In this document: positions 1-6,495 of the stretch, piece after piece
Layout of the letters: each line of letters starts with the position of its first letter
Position numbering within the stretch: position 1 is the first letter of the stretch
NCBI GenBank assembly: GCA_020344715.1
Contig: CP070828.1
Span: 547,937-555,117 of the forward strand
Length of the DNA: 7,181 nt
Source: Candidatus Bathyarchaeota archaeon
GTDB taxonomy: Archaea > Thermoproteota > Bathyarchaeia > Bathyarchaeales > Bathyarchaeaceae
Reading direction: 5' to 3'
Translations under genes and position numbers: made by a program
Notes under the pieces: model-generated
What the model saw: the letters and a program-made list of their open reading frames with translations, nothing else
Database searches by the model: none
What the model was told of the DNA's origin: nothing

Positions 1-762
1 ATGCTTTACAACCATGTTGAGTATGGCAGTGTGAAGCGGAAGAGTCTTCGGAAGTTCTTGCCACGCCTCTTTCTTGTAGGTTTCGACGATGTCGCTGAAC
101 TTGACTCCTTTCTGTTTGGCCATGTCAAGAGTGAAACCCCATTTATGGAGTGCAGATCCAAAAGCAACCGTTCCTTTCGCCGCATCTACTTTCCACTTCT
201 CTTTGAATCCAGGTTCACCGTAGACTTCAATCAGATTGTTGAAGTCGCGGATGATGCGGAGAAGCTTCTTCTCAACTTCCTCAGAACTGAGCTTGAGTTC
301 TTTTATGAGACGATCTACCTTGTTAATGAACAGCACAGGCTTAACCCGTTCAGCTAGCGCTTGTCTAGTCACGGTTTCGGTCTGCACCATAACCTCTTCT
401 ACGGCGTCAACCACAACGACAGCACCGTCGATGGCCCTCAAAGCTCGTGTTACTTTGCCCGTGAAATCAACGTGTCCAGGCGTATCGATCAAGTTGATAA
501 CATATGATTTATCATCCATGTCGTGAAGCAAAGAGATGTTCGCGGTCTTTATTGTGATACCTCTTTTCTGCTCTTCTTCTAGATAGTCTAGGGCTCTGGC
601 TTCTCCAGCTATTTTAGGTGACAACAATCCTGCTTCGGCTAGGAGAGAGTCGGTCATGGTCGTTTTGCCATGGTCAATATGAGCGATAATACCTATGTCG
701 CGAATATCCTGTTTTTTGCTCATGAGCTTGAGGATATCGCTGGTTTGTCGAAACTTGGGCAT
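1..762 (-). CDS. fusA: Translation elongation factor EF-2, N-terminal 254 residues (gene runs off the left edge)
   Basis: This is the GTPase that drives ribosomal translocation; archaeal EF-2 is normally about 730 residues, so roughly the first third is here. The protein starts MPKFRQTSDI and carries a full translational-GTPase G domain: G1 AHIDHGKT at residues 27-34, the switch-I threonine in RGITIK at Thr70, G3 DTPGH at 93-97, G4 NKVD at 147-150 and G5 GSALHKW at about 202-208. The start at 762 is supported by GAGG at 771-774 with an 8-base spacer; an internal Met14 (723) lacks such support. The frame is open to base 1, so the end is an artefact of the window. A TATA-like element lies upstream. 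The upstream gene on the same strand is 146 bases away, so EF-2 probably has its own promoter. Identification as EF-2 is secure; the lineage is not. Confidence 0.97.
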   Translation of the reverse strand, partial: MPKFRQTSDILKLMSKKQDIRDIGIIAHIDHGKTTMTDSLLAEAGLLSPKIAGEARALDYLEEEQKRGITIKTANISLLHDMDDKSYVINLIDTPGHVDFTGKVTRALRAIDGAVVVVDAVEEVMVQTETVTRQALAERVKPVLFINKVDRLIKELKLSSEEVEKKLLRIIRDFNNLIEVYGEPGFKEKWKVDAAKGTVAFGSALHKWGFTLDMAKQKGVKFSDIVETYKKEAWQELPKTLPLHTAILNMVVKH

Positions 763-798
763 TCTTTCTTCCTCGCCTGTGCTGAGTTAGCATGGTAG

Positions 799-804
799 TT
801 TAAA
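799..804 (-). promoter_or_regulatory. Possible TATA box for the EF-2 gene
   Basis: TTTAAA reads on the minus strand 37 bases before the EF-2 start. With the usual archaeal distance from TATA box to transcription start (about 25 bases), the leader would be some 10-15 bases and would just include the GAGG ribosome site. The flanking BRE position is not clearly purine-rich, so the call is weak. Confidence 0.35.
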
Positions 805-908
805 GCCTCACGTATTAACTTTACGTTCAGCCCTTGACGCACAACAAAGGGAAATCTCATCTTTGTGTTCAATGGATGAACTGAGAGCAACTAAACTTGG
901 AAAAACCC

Positions 909-1247
909 CTAGCATGTCAAGTGGAAGGCAGCCAAGACCTTTTTGGATTGACACAAACGGTTGTAAGTTTGGCAAGCTCGCCTCGTATTCTCAACAACAA
1001 GTTCAATGTTCTTGGTGGTCACATAATCTCTGACAGCCTGGGGAACCTTCATAAGTCCACTGTAGCCAGTGCCGATAACAAGCACTTCAGGTTTGACCTC
1101 GAAAACTTCCTGCAAATCCTCAAGGCTCAATCTGTGTCCTTCTCTTCTCCACCAGCTATCTTCTACATGGTCAGGGAAAATTATGACATCACGACTGTAC
1201 TTGTTTCCGTTTATCGTGATTTGACCGAAATGATATGATTCAATCAT
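909..1247 (-). CDS. Mth938-like domain protein (DUF498/NDUFAF3 family)
   Basis: The 112-residue product is close to a whole Mth938-like domain (PF04430). Family hallmarks visible are the N-terminal strand pair (SYHFGQITINGNKYSRDVII), the motif VIGTGYSGLMKVP at 57-69, and the C-terminal block TRRACQTYNRL (88-98) ending in AAFHLTC. Bacterial and archaeal members have no firmly established function; the mitochondrial relative NDUFAF3 helps assemble complex I, and no complex I gene is visible here. I chose ATG at 1247 because it gives the standard family length and has GGGAG about 10 bases upstream. The frame stays open back to a GTG at 1325, adding 26 residues that include a KPQKKK run, but that start has no ribosome site. 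The gene lies upstream of EF-2 on the same strand, separated by 146 bases. Confidence 0.85.
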   Translation of the reverse strand: MIESYHFGQITINGNKYSRDVIIFPDHVEDSWWRREGHRLSLEDLQEVFEVKPEVLVIGTGYSGLMKVPQAVRDYVTTKNIELVVENTRRACQTYNRLCQSKKVLAAFHLTC

Positions 1248-1425
1248 GACAGTATGACTCCCAGAGTATTCTGCAGGTTTCTTCTTTTGAGGTTTTCTGA
1301 TGAGCAAAGAGCCAGTAACAAACACCGATTTATTGTTGGCAATTCTCTTTCTTTTGAAGGAGGATAGTCTCTATAGAATGATTCGTAGGCTTGTCCTTCG
1401 CGAAGGCTGAGCTAGAAACATGTTT

Positions 1426-1566
1426 TTAAGGAGAGCAGCCCGTTTGGAGGCCAAGTCCTCGTAGTTTTTGGAGCCGAATTACATCGTCTTGAAGTCGAAG
1501 CAGAGTCTGGCTTCGAATTCCACTGATCCAGAAATGATCCAGACCTAGCTTGTCACTCACTTTCAA
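1426..1566 (-). CDS. Candidate small protein of 44-46 residues, unknown function
   Basis: I do not recognise this protein. The frame reads from TTG at 1566 or GTG at 1560 to TAA at 1426. The product begins (LKV)SDKLGLDHFWISGIRS and continues as an apparently amphipathic helix (TLLRLQDDVIRLQKLRGLG) with a single Cys near the end. The balanced residue composition and helix pattern look more protein-like than any other frame here. GGAG at 1577-1580 lies 10 bases before the TTG and 16 before the GTG, so TTG fits better. A symmetric TATA-like element lies about 45-50 bases upstream, shared with the divergent gene starting at 1649. Against it: no ATG, short length, and inverted and direct repeats inside the frame that could instead mark a structured RNA. 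Confidence 0.42.
   Translation of the reverse strand: MKVSDKLGLDHFWISGIRSQTLLRLQDDVIRLQKLRGLGLQTGCSP
1495..1516. repeat. Perfect 7-bp inverted repeat, potential hairpin
   Basis: TCGAAGC at 1495-1501 and GCTTCGA at 1510-1516 are perfect complements around an 8-base loop. It lies inside the candidate small minus-strand gene. No T-run follows on either strand, so it is not an obvious terminator. Confidence 0.5.
1524..1543. repeat. 9-bp direct repeat with 11-bp period
   Basis: TGATCCAGA occurs at 1524-1532 and again at 1535-1543, one helical turn apart. Such spacing can mark a protein-binding site, but it also lies inside the candidate small reading frame and could be chance. Confidence 0.5.
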
Positions 1567-1608
1567 CTAACTCTCTCTCCACTTTACAGACTGATGATTC
1601 GCAAGTTG

Positions 1609-1620
1609 CTTTAAATTTAG
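1609..1620. promoter_or_regulatory. Symmetric TATA-like element between divergent small genes
   Basis: CTTTAAATTTAG contains the exact palindrome TAAATTTA at 1612-1619, which reads as an archaeal TATA box on both strands. Rightward it sits about 33 bases before the ATG at 1649, putting transcription start just at the GGGAG ribosome site. Leftward it sits about 50 bases before the TTG at 1566, with GGAG in between. The placement fits a bidirectional promoter or two overlapping ones; transcription is inferred, not seen. Confidence 0.5.
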
Positions 1621-1648
1621 AATCTGAAAATTTCTCTCGGGAGTTGAC

Positions 1649-1798
1649 ATGGAAACATTAGCTGAACACTGTAAGAACCCATGGAACGGAAAATGCACTG
1701 CAAGTGACGTGCAGCTCTATATATATTACAAAAACAAGCAGGTGCCGATTTGCCAAAGATGCTGGAATCAAATCGCTGATAAAGATTTGGAGTGGTAG
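1649..1798 (+). CDS. Small four-cysteine, probably zinc-binding protein (49 aa)
   Basis: The reading frame starts at ATG 1649 and stops at TAG 1796-1798. A strong ribosome site (GGGAG at 1639-1643, 5-base spacer) and a TATA-like box 33 bases upstream support it. The protein begins METLAEHCKNPWNGKC and ends with PICQRCWNQIADKDLEW. Cysteines at 8, 16, 35 and 38 (C-x7-C and a C-x2-C pair) with His7 look like a compact zinc-ribbon-type metal site; the tail resembles short uncharacterised archaeal zinc-finger proteins as I remember them, which I cannot verify. Function is unknown; nucleic-acid or protein binding are possibilities. A longer reading frame in another phase (from 1704) overlaps it but lacks a ribosome site there. 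After the TAG the same frame stays open for 22 further codons. Confidence 0.68.
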   Translation: METLAEHCKNPWNGKCTASDVQLYIYYKNKQVPICQRCWNQIADKDLEW

Positions 1799-1802
1799 AA
1801 AC

Positions 1803-1982
1803 ATGCACAAGCTAAGCTCAAACACAGCGATCCCAAGAAGCGCCTCTTATGGAAGGAATTTTGAGGAAACACTCAGGCTCTGTCGAGAAGTGACAAGAGC
1901 TTTCCGAGGTTCAGAAGAAACCTTGAGATGCATACAACGAGTAGAAGAATGCCTGAAAAGAGTGGTAGCTGAAAGAAACTAG
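1803..1982 (+). CDS. Candidate small helical protein (59 aa), unknown function
   Basis: I do not recognise this product. The ATG at 1803 lies four bases after the stop of the four-cysteine gene, and GGAG at 1789-1792 lies 10 bases before it, the same spacing as used by the transporter genes downstream. The first 20 residues are low in character (Ser, Asn and Arg rich). From about residue 21 the sequence is strongly helical and charged, with two similar segments, FEETLRLCREVTRAF and EETLRCIQRVEECLKRV, and three cysteines. This could be a helical hairpin or a coiled-coil partner of the upstream protein. The frame is open upstream of 1803 as far as an ATG at 1704, but that part overlaps the better-supported four-cysteine gene. 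A chance open frame is a real alternative. Confidence 0.42.
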   Translation: MHKLSSNTAIPRSASYGRNFEETLRLCREVTRAFRGSEETLRCIQRVEECLKRVVAERN

Positions 1983-2057
1983 CAGCGCAGTTGCAGGACA
2001 GCTCATGAAAACATTTCTAGGTCCAGTGAGGCAAGCCTGACAAGCTTCCACGCATGG

Positions 2058-2066
2058 TTTTTATAT
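2058..2066 (+). promoter_or_regulatory. TATA box for the ABC transporter operon
   Basis: TTTTTATAT is the most TATA-like stretch before the operon and lies about 58 bases before the first ATG. A start about 26 bases downstream (near 2089) would give a leader of about 30 bases containing the ribosome site GGAG at 2108-2111 (9-base spacer). The T-run could also help end transcription of the small genes before it. Confidence 0.55.
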
Positions 2067-2120
2067 CAGTTTACCGTGGTGTAGTGAGAGCCTGATCATT
2101 TCCTGTAGGAGACCATACCC

Positions 2121-3077
2121 ATGTACGCCGTCGAGACCCAAAACCTAACAAAAAGATACGGCAAAACTCAAGCACTGAAAGGTCTCGACTTCATGTTAGA
2201 CTCCGAAGAAATAATGGTTCTACTAGGACCAAACGGTTCCGGAAAGACCACCCTGCTACTCATTCTGGCAACAGTTCTAAAACCTACTTCGGGCACAGCC
2301 AAAGTGGGGAGCTATGACGTAACCAAGCAACCGACCAAAGTACGCCAAGTTCTCGGAATTTCCTTCCAAGAAGCAAGAGGATTCTGGAGACACAAACCTG
2401 CCGAAATACTACGTTTTCATGCAGCCATCTGCGGCGTCCCCAAGAGCAGACGAGACACTGCAATCGAAGAAATCCTGAAAGATCTTGAGCTTTGGGAAGC
2501 ACGCAACAAGCTGTTCATGCACCTCTCCGGTGGACAGGCAAAAAGACTTGAAGTTTCAAAACTTCTCATACAACGCCCCAAATTAGCCATCTTTGACGAA
2601 CCAAGCAGCCAAGTAGACCTACGTGGCAAGAGAAAAATCTGGGAACAAATACGGAAACTGAGAGAGGAAGGCTCAACGATACTGATAGCCACAAATGAAG
2701 TGCGCGAAGCAGAGTATCTCGCTGACAGAGTAACCATCCTCGACCAGGGAAAAAGCGTTACCTGCGACTCCGTCAAAAACCTCAAAGACGAAATCACAGG
2801 AGGCGACATTGTCGAACTGGAACTGGAACCCGGAACAGACAGCGCCCGACTACAAGAGGAACTGAAGCAAATCCAAGGCACGGTCAGTCTAGTGTCTGGT
2901 GGAGAAAACCGGTACAAAGCTCACGTATCAATTGCGGAAGCGTGGGTGCCCAAGATGACAAATCTATGTTTCAAAAGAAAGACCCGCCTCTTGTCAGTGA
3001 GGGTGACAGAGCCCTCTCTCGATGACGTCTTTTTGCACTTCACAGGGAAGGCATTGGAGACCCCAAAAAATGCGTAA
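2121..3077 (+). CDS. ABC transporter ATP-binding protein (ABC-2/DrrA type)
   Basis: This 318-residue protein is the cytoplasmic motor of an ABC-2 exporter. Visible motifs: A-loop Tyr13 in KRYG, Walker A GPNGSGKTT at 36-44, Q-loop Gln83, signature LSGGQ at 135-139, Walker B LAIFDE at 155-160, and a C-terminal extension of about 90 residues ending in EPSLDDVFLHFTGK, typical of DrrA-type subunits. Two departures stand out. The D-loop reads SSQVD instead of the usual SxGLD, and the H-loop position is Asn192 (IATNEVREAE) where these proteins normally have His (TTHxxxEAE). The AAT codon at 2694-2696 is one base from CAT. The start is set by GGAG 9 bases upstream. The stop overlaps the start of the first permease by 8 bases, so the three genes should be co-translated. 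Substrate unknown; drug, lipid, peptide or polysaccharide export are all possible. Confidence 0.95.
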   Translation: MYAVETQNLTKRYGKTQALKGLDFMLDSEEIMVLLGPNGSGKTTLLLILATVLKPTSGTAKVGSYDVTKQPTKVRQVLGISFQEARGFWRHKPAEILRFHAAICGVPKSRRDTAIEEILKDLELWEARNKLFMHLSGGQAKRLEVSKLLIQRPKLAIFDEPSSQVDLRGKRKIWEQIRKLREEGSTILIATNEVREAEYLADRVTILDQGKSVTCDSVKNLKDEITGGDIVELELEPGTDSARLQEELKQIQGTVSLVSGGENRYKAHVSIAEAWVPKMTNLCFKRKTRLLSVRVTEPSLDDVFLHFTGKALETPKNA

Positions 3078-3831
3078 TGTCATCCGCCTAGTCTGGTTTG
3101 ACCTGAACCATGAACTTCGCCCACCAATTTGGATAATTATGGAATGGCTAACCTTCACAATTCAACTCGCCATCTACGGAGCACTCATCTCACAACTCGT
3201 GACCGGAATTAGCAACTATCAGCAATTCTATGCCATCGGTTTCGTGGTCATGATGACCTTTGATATGGGCTCTCACACGGGACGGCACTTTGTGGAGCAC
3301 GCTCATGAAGGACGACTTCCCTATCTACTGAGCCTCCCAATTCCCCGATCCAAGCTATTCCTCTCAATTGCCTTGCAGGGTGGAATTGAACTCGCACTGA
3401 TGATTTCGGTTCCGTTTGTCGTCACCCTAGTGCTAATTGGAAACTTCACAATCATCTCAGTGGTCGCAGCGATAGCCACTCTGTTTTGCCTTGGTTTCGG
3501 GGTCGCAGGTGTAATGCTAGGGTTATCGTTCATAGCATTCAAATCAGCAGACCTGTACACGGCAATTACTGCCGGCTTGAGCAGCATTATAATCCGCTTT
3601 AGCACCGTGCTTTACCCCTTTATATTCTTGCCACCTAGCTACGCGGCAGCCGCCTTGTTTAGTCCTTTGACCCATGGATCAGATTTAGTCCGCCTGTTCT
3701 TGGGATTCGATCCCAATATCCTCTTGAACCCTGTCTACTCTGCCGCCATTCTTGCCGCGTTGGCAGTCAGCACGCTTGGTTTGGGCATGTTTATTCTGCA
3801 ACGATTGGTGGAGGGTGTGAAGAGCGCATGA
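3070..3831 (+). CDS. ABC-2 type transporter permease, first of two
   Basis: This 253-residue integral membrane protein has about six hydrophobic segments (roughly 20-45, 52-67, 98-124, 127-153, 163-187 and 222-243), the normal layout for an ABC-2 permease. Between segments 2 and 3 lies the conserved cytoplasmic stretch EGRLPYLLSLPIPRSKLF (80-97), a hallmark of this class that contacts the ATPase. I chose ATG at 3070 because it overlaps the end of the ATPase gene, has GGAG at 3056-3059, and removes a hydrophilic 16-residue leader that would otherwise be read inside the ATPase gene. It pairs with the next gene, which shows the same motif pattern, so the membrane part is probably a heterodimer of two diverged copies. 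No substrate clue is visible. Confidence 0.92.
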   Translation: MRNVIRLVWFDLNHELRPPIWIIMEWLTFTIQLAIYGALISQLVTGISNYQQFYAIGFVVMMTFDMGSHTGRHFVEHAHEGRLPYLLSLPIPRSKLFLSIALQGGIELALMISVPFVVTLVLIGNFTIISVVAAIATLFCLGFGVAGVMLGLSFIAFKSADLYTAITAGLSSIIIRFSTVLYPFIFLPPSYAAAALFSPLTHGSDLVRLFLGFDPNILLNPVYSAAILAALAVSTLGLGMFILQRLVEGVKSA

Positions 3832-4604
3832 CAGAAATGCTGCGAGTATTGCGACTGGCGCGCAACGACTTTTCCTACTTCTTCAGAACGAAATGGCTCA
3901 TGGCGATCCTCCTGAGCTTGAATCTCTCAGATATGCTTGTAGTCGCTTTAGTCTATAGAAAACTGATGACATTTGACTACTTCCAGTTCTTCGTTCCAGC
4001 TGTCATAATTATGGGCCTCTTTGTAGCCGCCCTCGACACAGGGAGACGCATATGGCTGGCAATCCGAGAAGGTGTGATACATTATTATCTGTCTCTGCCC
4101 ATCAGCACCATCGGCATTGTTTGTGCATATCTGCTGGCTGGAGGACTGGCTGCCGTGGTGTATTCAGGTTCGCTTTTGCTGATCGCGCTCATTGTTCTGC
4201 CTGCCCACGCTGTATGGAACACTCTTGTACTGTTTCCTTTCCTTTTTGTGCTGGCCATGGGACTGGCGGGAATCGCCGCTACGCTTGCAGCACTAGCATC
4301 AACACACGGAGAATTTTTCTTCGCCTACCAGCAAATCGTGCAGATAGTATTGCTAACGCTCAGCACCGTTTTTTACCCCATAGACGTGATCAGGCAATAC
4401 CTCCCCGATTTCTTGGTAAGAATTGTCTCAGCTAATCCCTTGAGCCTTGCGGCCGATGCTATGCGCAAATACACGTTTGCGGGATTCCCAATTGAACCTT
4501 GGCCTCTGACAACGCTCCTGCTAGCAAGCCTCCCTTTTACGATCATAGGGGCTCTCGCCTACTTGGCCGCCCTTCACACGATACAAGTAAAAGGAAAGCT
4601 GTAG
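3828..4604 (+). CDS. ABC-2 type transporter permease, second of two
   Basis: This 258-residue membrane protein has about six hydrophobic segments (roughly 23-43, 52-71, 97-124, 132-157, 167-187 and 227-250). Its start overlaps the stop of the first permease in an ATGA junction, so translation is probably coupled. It is a diverged copy of its neighbour: both show an Asp-x-Gly near the end of segment 2, then an EG...YxLSLPI loop (81-92 here), a STVxYP motif before the last long loop (179-184 here), and a Pro-Leu followed by an acidic residue and Phe-Pro/Asp-Pro loop near 204-221. Together with the first permease it should form the channel energised by the ATPase encoded upstream. Met4 is an alternative start three codons in. 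The gene ends 172 bases before the convergent radical SAM gene. Confidence 0.92.
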   Translation: MTEMLRVLRLARNDFSYFFRTKWLMAILLSLNLSDMLVVALVYRKLMTFDYFQFFVPAVIIMGLFVAALDTGRRIWLAIREGVIHYYLSLPISTIGIVCAYLLAGGLAAVVYSGSLLLIALIVLPAHAVWNTLVLFPFLFVLAMGLAGIAATLAALASTHGEFFFAYQQIVQIVLLTLSTVFYPIDVIRQYLPDFLVRIVSANPLSLAADAMRKYTFAGFPIEPWPLTTLLLASLPFTIIGALAYLAALHTIQVKGKL

Positions 4605-4776
4605 TCATCACAGGTACGCAGCGAATCAGACATTCATTAGCTCACAACGACTTTGAAGCTAGCGTCGAGACCCGTACGTGTGAAAGACAAAATGTTCGAC
4701 TTGATTTTTCTGAGGGTTGCAAGTTTGCTTGCTGTCGCCTGTGGCAGATTCTCTATGCTCGTTCGAGAGTGGACCT
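4605..4776. other. Convergent intergenic region
   Basis: This gap separates the 3' ends of the transporter operon and the radical SAM gene. A run of five T at 4705-4709 could help end the rightward transcript, as archaeal termination is often T-rich. A 5-bp hairpin (GCAAG at 4719-4723, CTTGC at 4728-4732) follows it. No gene with a credible start was found; an open frame from 4653 has a hydrophobic stretch but mostly overlaps the radical SAM gene antisense. Confidence 0.4.
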
Positions 4777-6318
4777 CTACTCCAATCTTCTTTTTGTTTG
4801 CTCGTCTTTCTTCAGTTCTGCCTGAATCTCGGTCCAAAATTCTCGGTTCAAAATACAACCCGGATCTGGAGCCAGAACATCACCGAGATAGTTGTAGGCT
4901 CTTGCCCGACATCCCCCACAGGTATAGCGGAAATCGCAGCTTCCGCAGTTTTCACCTAGCTTGTCCTTATCCCGTAGCTGCCACAGCAATTTGGAATTTC
5001 GCCAAACACCTTGGAAGTCGTCCTTGAAGAGGTTGCCAACCTTAACTGCGTCTTTGTGAGGAAAGAAGACACAAGGAAACATGTCTCCGTTAGGCTCAAG
5101 AGACATGTAAAACCTCCCCGCCCCGCAACCTCCAATAAAATCTGCCAGTGCTCTCAGTTGCCCTGACAATTTGGGGTTATAAAAGTGTGTAGGAACAACT
5201 TTGCCTTCAGTCTCACGATGCTCGCCTGGGTTCACAGTTTCTGCTTCGTCTGCGGTGAGGGAAATAGCTTCAACTTCTTGGGCGACGCGGGCGAATTGAG
5301 GTGCTGTAGATAGCACTTCGATTCCTGCAGTTTTCATCCGGTTCCAGCAAACTTTCAAGATATCTTCGCGTTCTTCAGGCGTCAAATCGGATTCGATGAT
5401 ATCGACCCCTCTGCCAGTTGGCACAAAATTATACAGCATGAACCAGTTGACACCTAGCTCTTCCACAAACTCTATCATGTCTGGAATCTCTTTATAGTTA
5501 AAACGTGTCGCTGTGGCAGCTACCTCCACGAACAGGTTTTCAGCAACGCAATTTTTGATTCCTTGAACGGTTTTTCTAAAGGCCCCATGTACGCCTCTAA
5601 ACTTGTCATGGGTTTGGGGATTGAGTCCATCTAGACTGATCTGGGCAAACTGCAAGCCTGCATTTTTGAATTCTTTCACTTTTTTACGTGAAGCAAACAA
5701 GAGGGCGTTTGTCGCCACAGCTGAAAACATGCCTTGATCAGCAGATTTCCGGATCAATTTGAGGATATCAGGGCGTATGGTCGGCTCACCCCCAGAGAAC
5801 GCCAGAATGAGTACACCTGCCTCTGCCAAAAGGTCTATTCCCCTTAAAGCCTCTGCTGTAGTAAGTTCATCGTCCCCTTGCAGGCCTGCATTTTCATAAC
5901 AATGGATGCAATTCAAATTGCAGGCTCTTGTTATGTTCCAGACAACCTGGAATGGGGCACCTGGAACGTAGGGGCGTCTAACACCAAACCATGCGATTCC
6001 CTTTATTACGCTTATGAGACCTCGCCGCCAATAGGGATCCATGAATTTCTCCTTGAGCTGAGCCTCGGTGATTCCAAAGGCTTTGGAGGCGACATTCAAA
6101 ATCGGTGATAAGATTCTTCTTGAAAACCTGCACCTGAAACACGCGTTTTCTCTCACGCCAACATGAAGCTCTAATGCGACTCCAAGCTGATTTCCTTTAT
6201 CATAATTACAATATTTGGAAAGAGCTTTCAGAACATTCCTCGTTAGGAAATTGTCTGCAACAATCTTGAACGTTTGAAGTGTACTCACTGTGTCCGCGTC
6301 ATTTCGCATTAGATGCAC
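4777..6318 (-). CDS. Radical SAM/SPASM domain protein with N-terminal cysteine-containing extension
   Basis: The 513-residue product has a classical radical SAM core: TRACNLNCIHC holds the 4Fe-4S ligands Cys133, Cys137 and Cys140, followed by FSGGEP at 174-179. A C-terminal SPASM domain should bind auxiliary clusters (Cys398, 416, 458, 461, 467, 470, 488). Its tail, CGGCRARAYNYLGD then DPGC, resembles NirJ/AhbD-type enzymes of heme and heme d1 synthesis, but peptide maturases share this architecture, so the substrate is open. About 120 residues precede the core, including ENACFRCRF with Cys60 and Cys63 plus Cys37; I do not recognise this domain. The first start is GTG at 6318; ATG at 6309 (three codons in) is equally possible, and neither has a strong ribosome site. 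It is alone in its transcription unit, convergent to the ABC operon. Confidence 0.93.
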   Translation of the reverse strand: MHLMRNDADTVSTLQTFKIVADNFLTRNVLKALSKYCNYDKGNQLGVALELHVGVRENACFRCRFSRRILSPILNVASKAFGITEAQLKEKFMDPYWRRGLISVIKGIAWFGVRRPYVPGAPFQVVWNITRACNLNCIHCYENAGLQGDDELTTAEALRGIDLLAEAGVLILAFSGGEPTIRPDILKLIRKSADQGMFSAVATNALLFASRKKVKEFKNAGLQFAQISLDGLNPQTHDKFRGVHGAFRKTVQGIKNCVAENLFVEVAATATRFNYKEIPDMIEFVEELGVNWFMLYNFVPTGRGVDIIESDLTPEEREDILKVCWNRMKTAGIEVLSTAPQFARVAQEVEAISLTADEAETVNPGEHRETEGKVVPTHFYNPKLSGQLRALADFIGGCGAGRFYMSLEPNGDMFPCVFFPHKDAVKVGNLFKDDFQGVWRNSKLLWQLRDKDKLGENCGSCDFRYTCGGCRARAYNYLGDVLAPDPGCILNREFWTEIQAELKKDEQTKRRLE

Positions 6319-6360
6319 TTCACGTAGGAACCATATGTAATTGATTCATTTGTATCCACA

Positions 6361-6370
6361 TAAATTTTAT
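6361..6370 (-). promoter_or_regulatory. Possible TATA box for the radical SAM gene
   Basis: ATAAAATTTA reads on the minus strand about 50-60 bases before the GTG/ATG starts at 6318/6309. A start about 25 bases downstream, near 6340, would give a leader of 20-30 bases. This is an AT-rich match only. Confidence 0.35.
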
Positions 6371-6462
6371 CTTAGCATCAGATGTCGCGATTGCTTCTGT
6401 AGCAAGCGAGCAAGCTTTCAAAATTCAAAGCGAGACTGGGATCTCGAATTTCAAATAGCGGG

Positions 6463-6491
6463 CCTCCACGTAATTTCGAACTACGTAGAGG
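6463..6491. repeat. 10-bp inverted repeat (hairpin) in the divergent intergenic region
   Basis: CCTCCACGTA at 6463-6472 pairs with TACGTAGAGG at 6482-6491 with one C-A mismatch and a 9-base loop; the stem extends two further pairs at its base if a G-U is allowed (6461-6493). No T-run follows directly, so it is not a plain terminator. It could be an operator palindrome or an RNA fold; its right arm contains GAGG, a possible ribosome site for the short frame at 6496. Confidence 0.55.
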
Positions 6492-6495
6492 TCAA

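Noticed and set aside
897..1238. Plus-strand open frame of 113 codons
   Set aside because: It is the antisense shadow of the Mth938-like gene, whose family motifs are clear on the minus strand.
1378..1410. Ten-codon frame after a good GGAGG site (1359-1365)
   Set aside because: The spacer is about 12 bases and the peptide is too short to judge; it precedes no plus-strand gene it could regulate.
1505..1530. T-loop-like GGCTTCGAATTCC suggesting a tRNA
   Set aside because: The flanking bases form only three pairs and no acceptor, D or anticodon arm can be built around it.
1591..1628. TGATGA and CTGA boxes suggesting a C/D sRNA
   Set aside because: The boxes are only about 30 bases apart, with no internal C'/D' boxes and no terminal stem, and they overlap the putative promoter.
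1704..1802. Longer form of the 59-residue protein starting at ATG 1704
   Set aside because: This part overlaps the four-cysteine gene in another phase, lacks a ribosome site, and reads as low-complexity residues.
2417..2917. Minus-strand 166-codon open frame
   Set aside because: It is antisense to the ABC ATPase, whose motifs are unambiguous; the product is Ser/Arg rich as expected of a shadow.
4653..5027. Plus-strand frame with a hydrophobic segment after the transporter operon
   Set aside because: Two thirds of it is antisense to the SPASM domain coding region, and it has no clear ribosome site.
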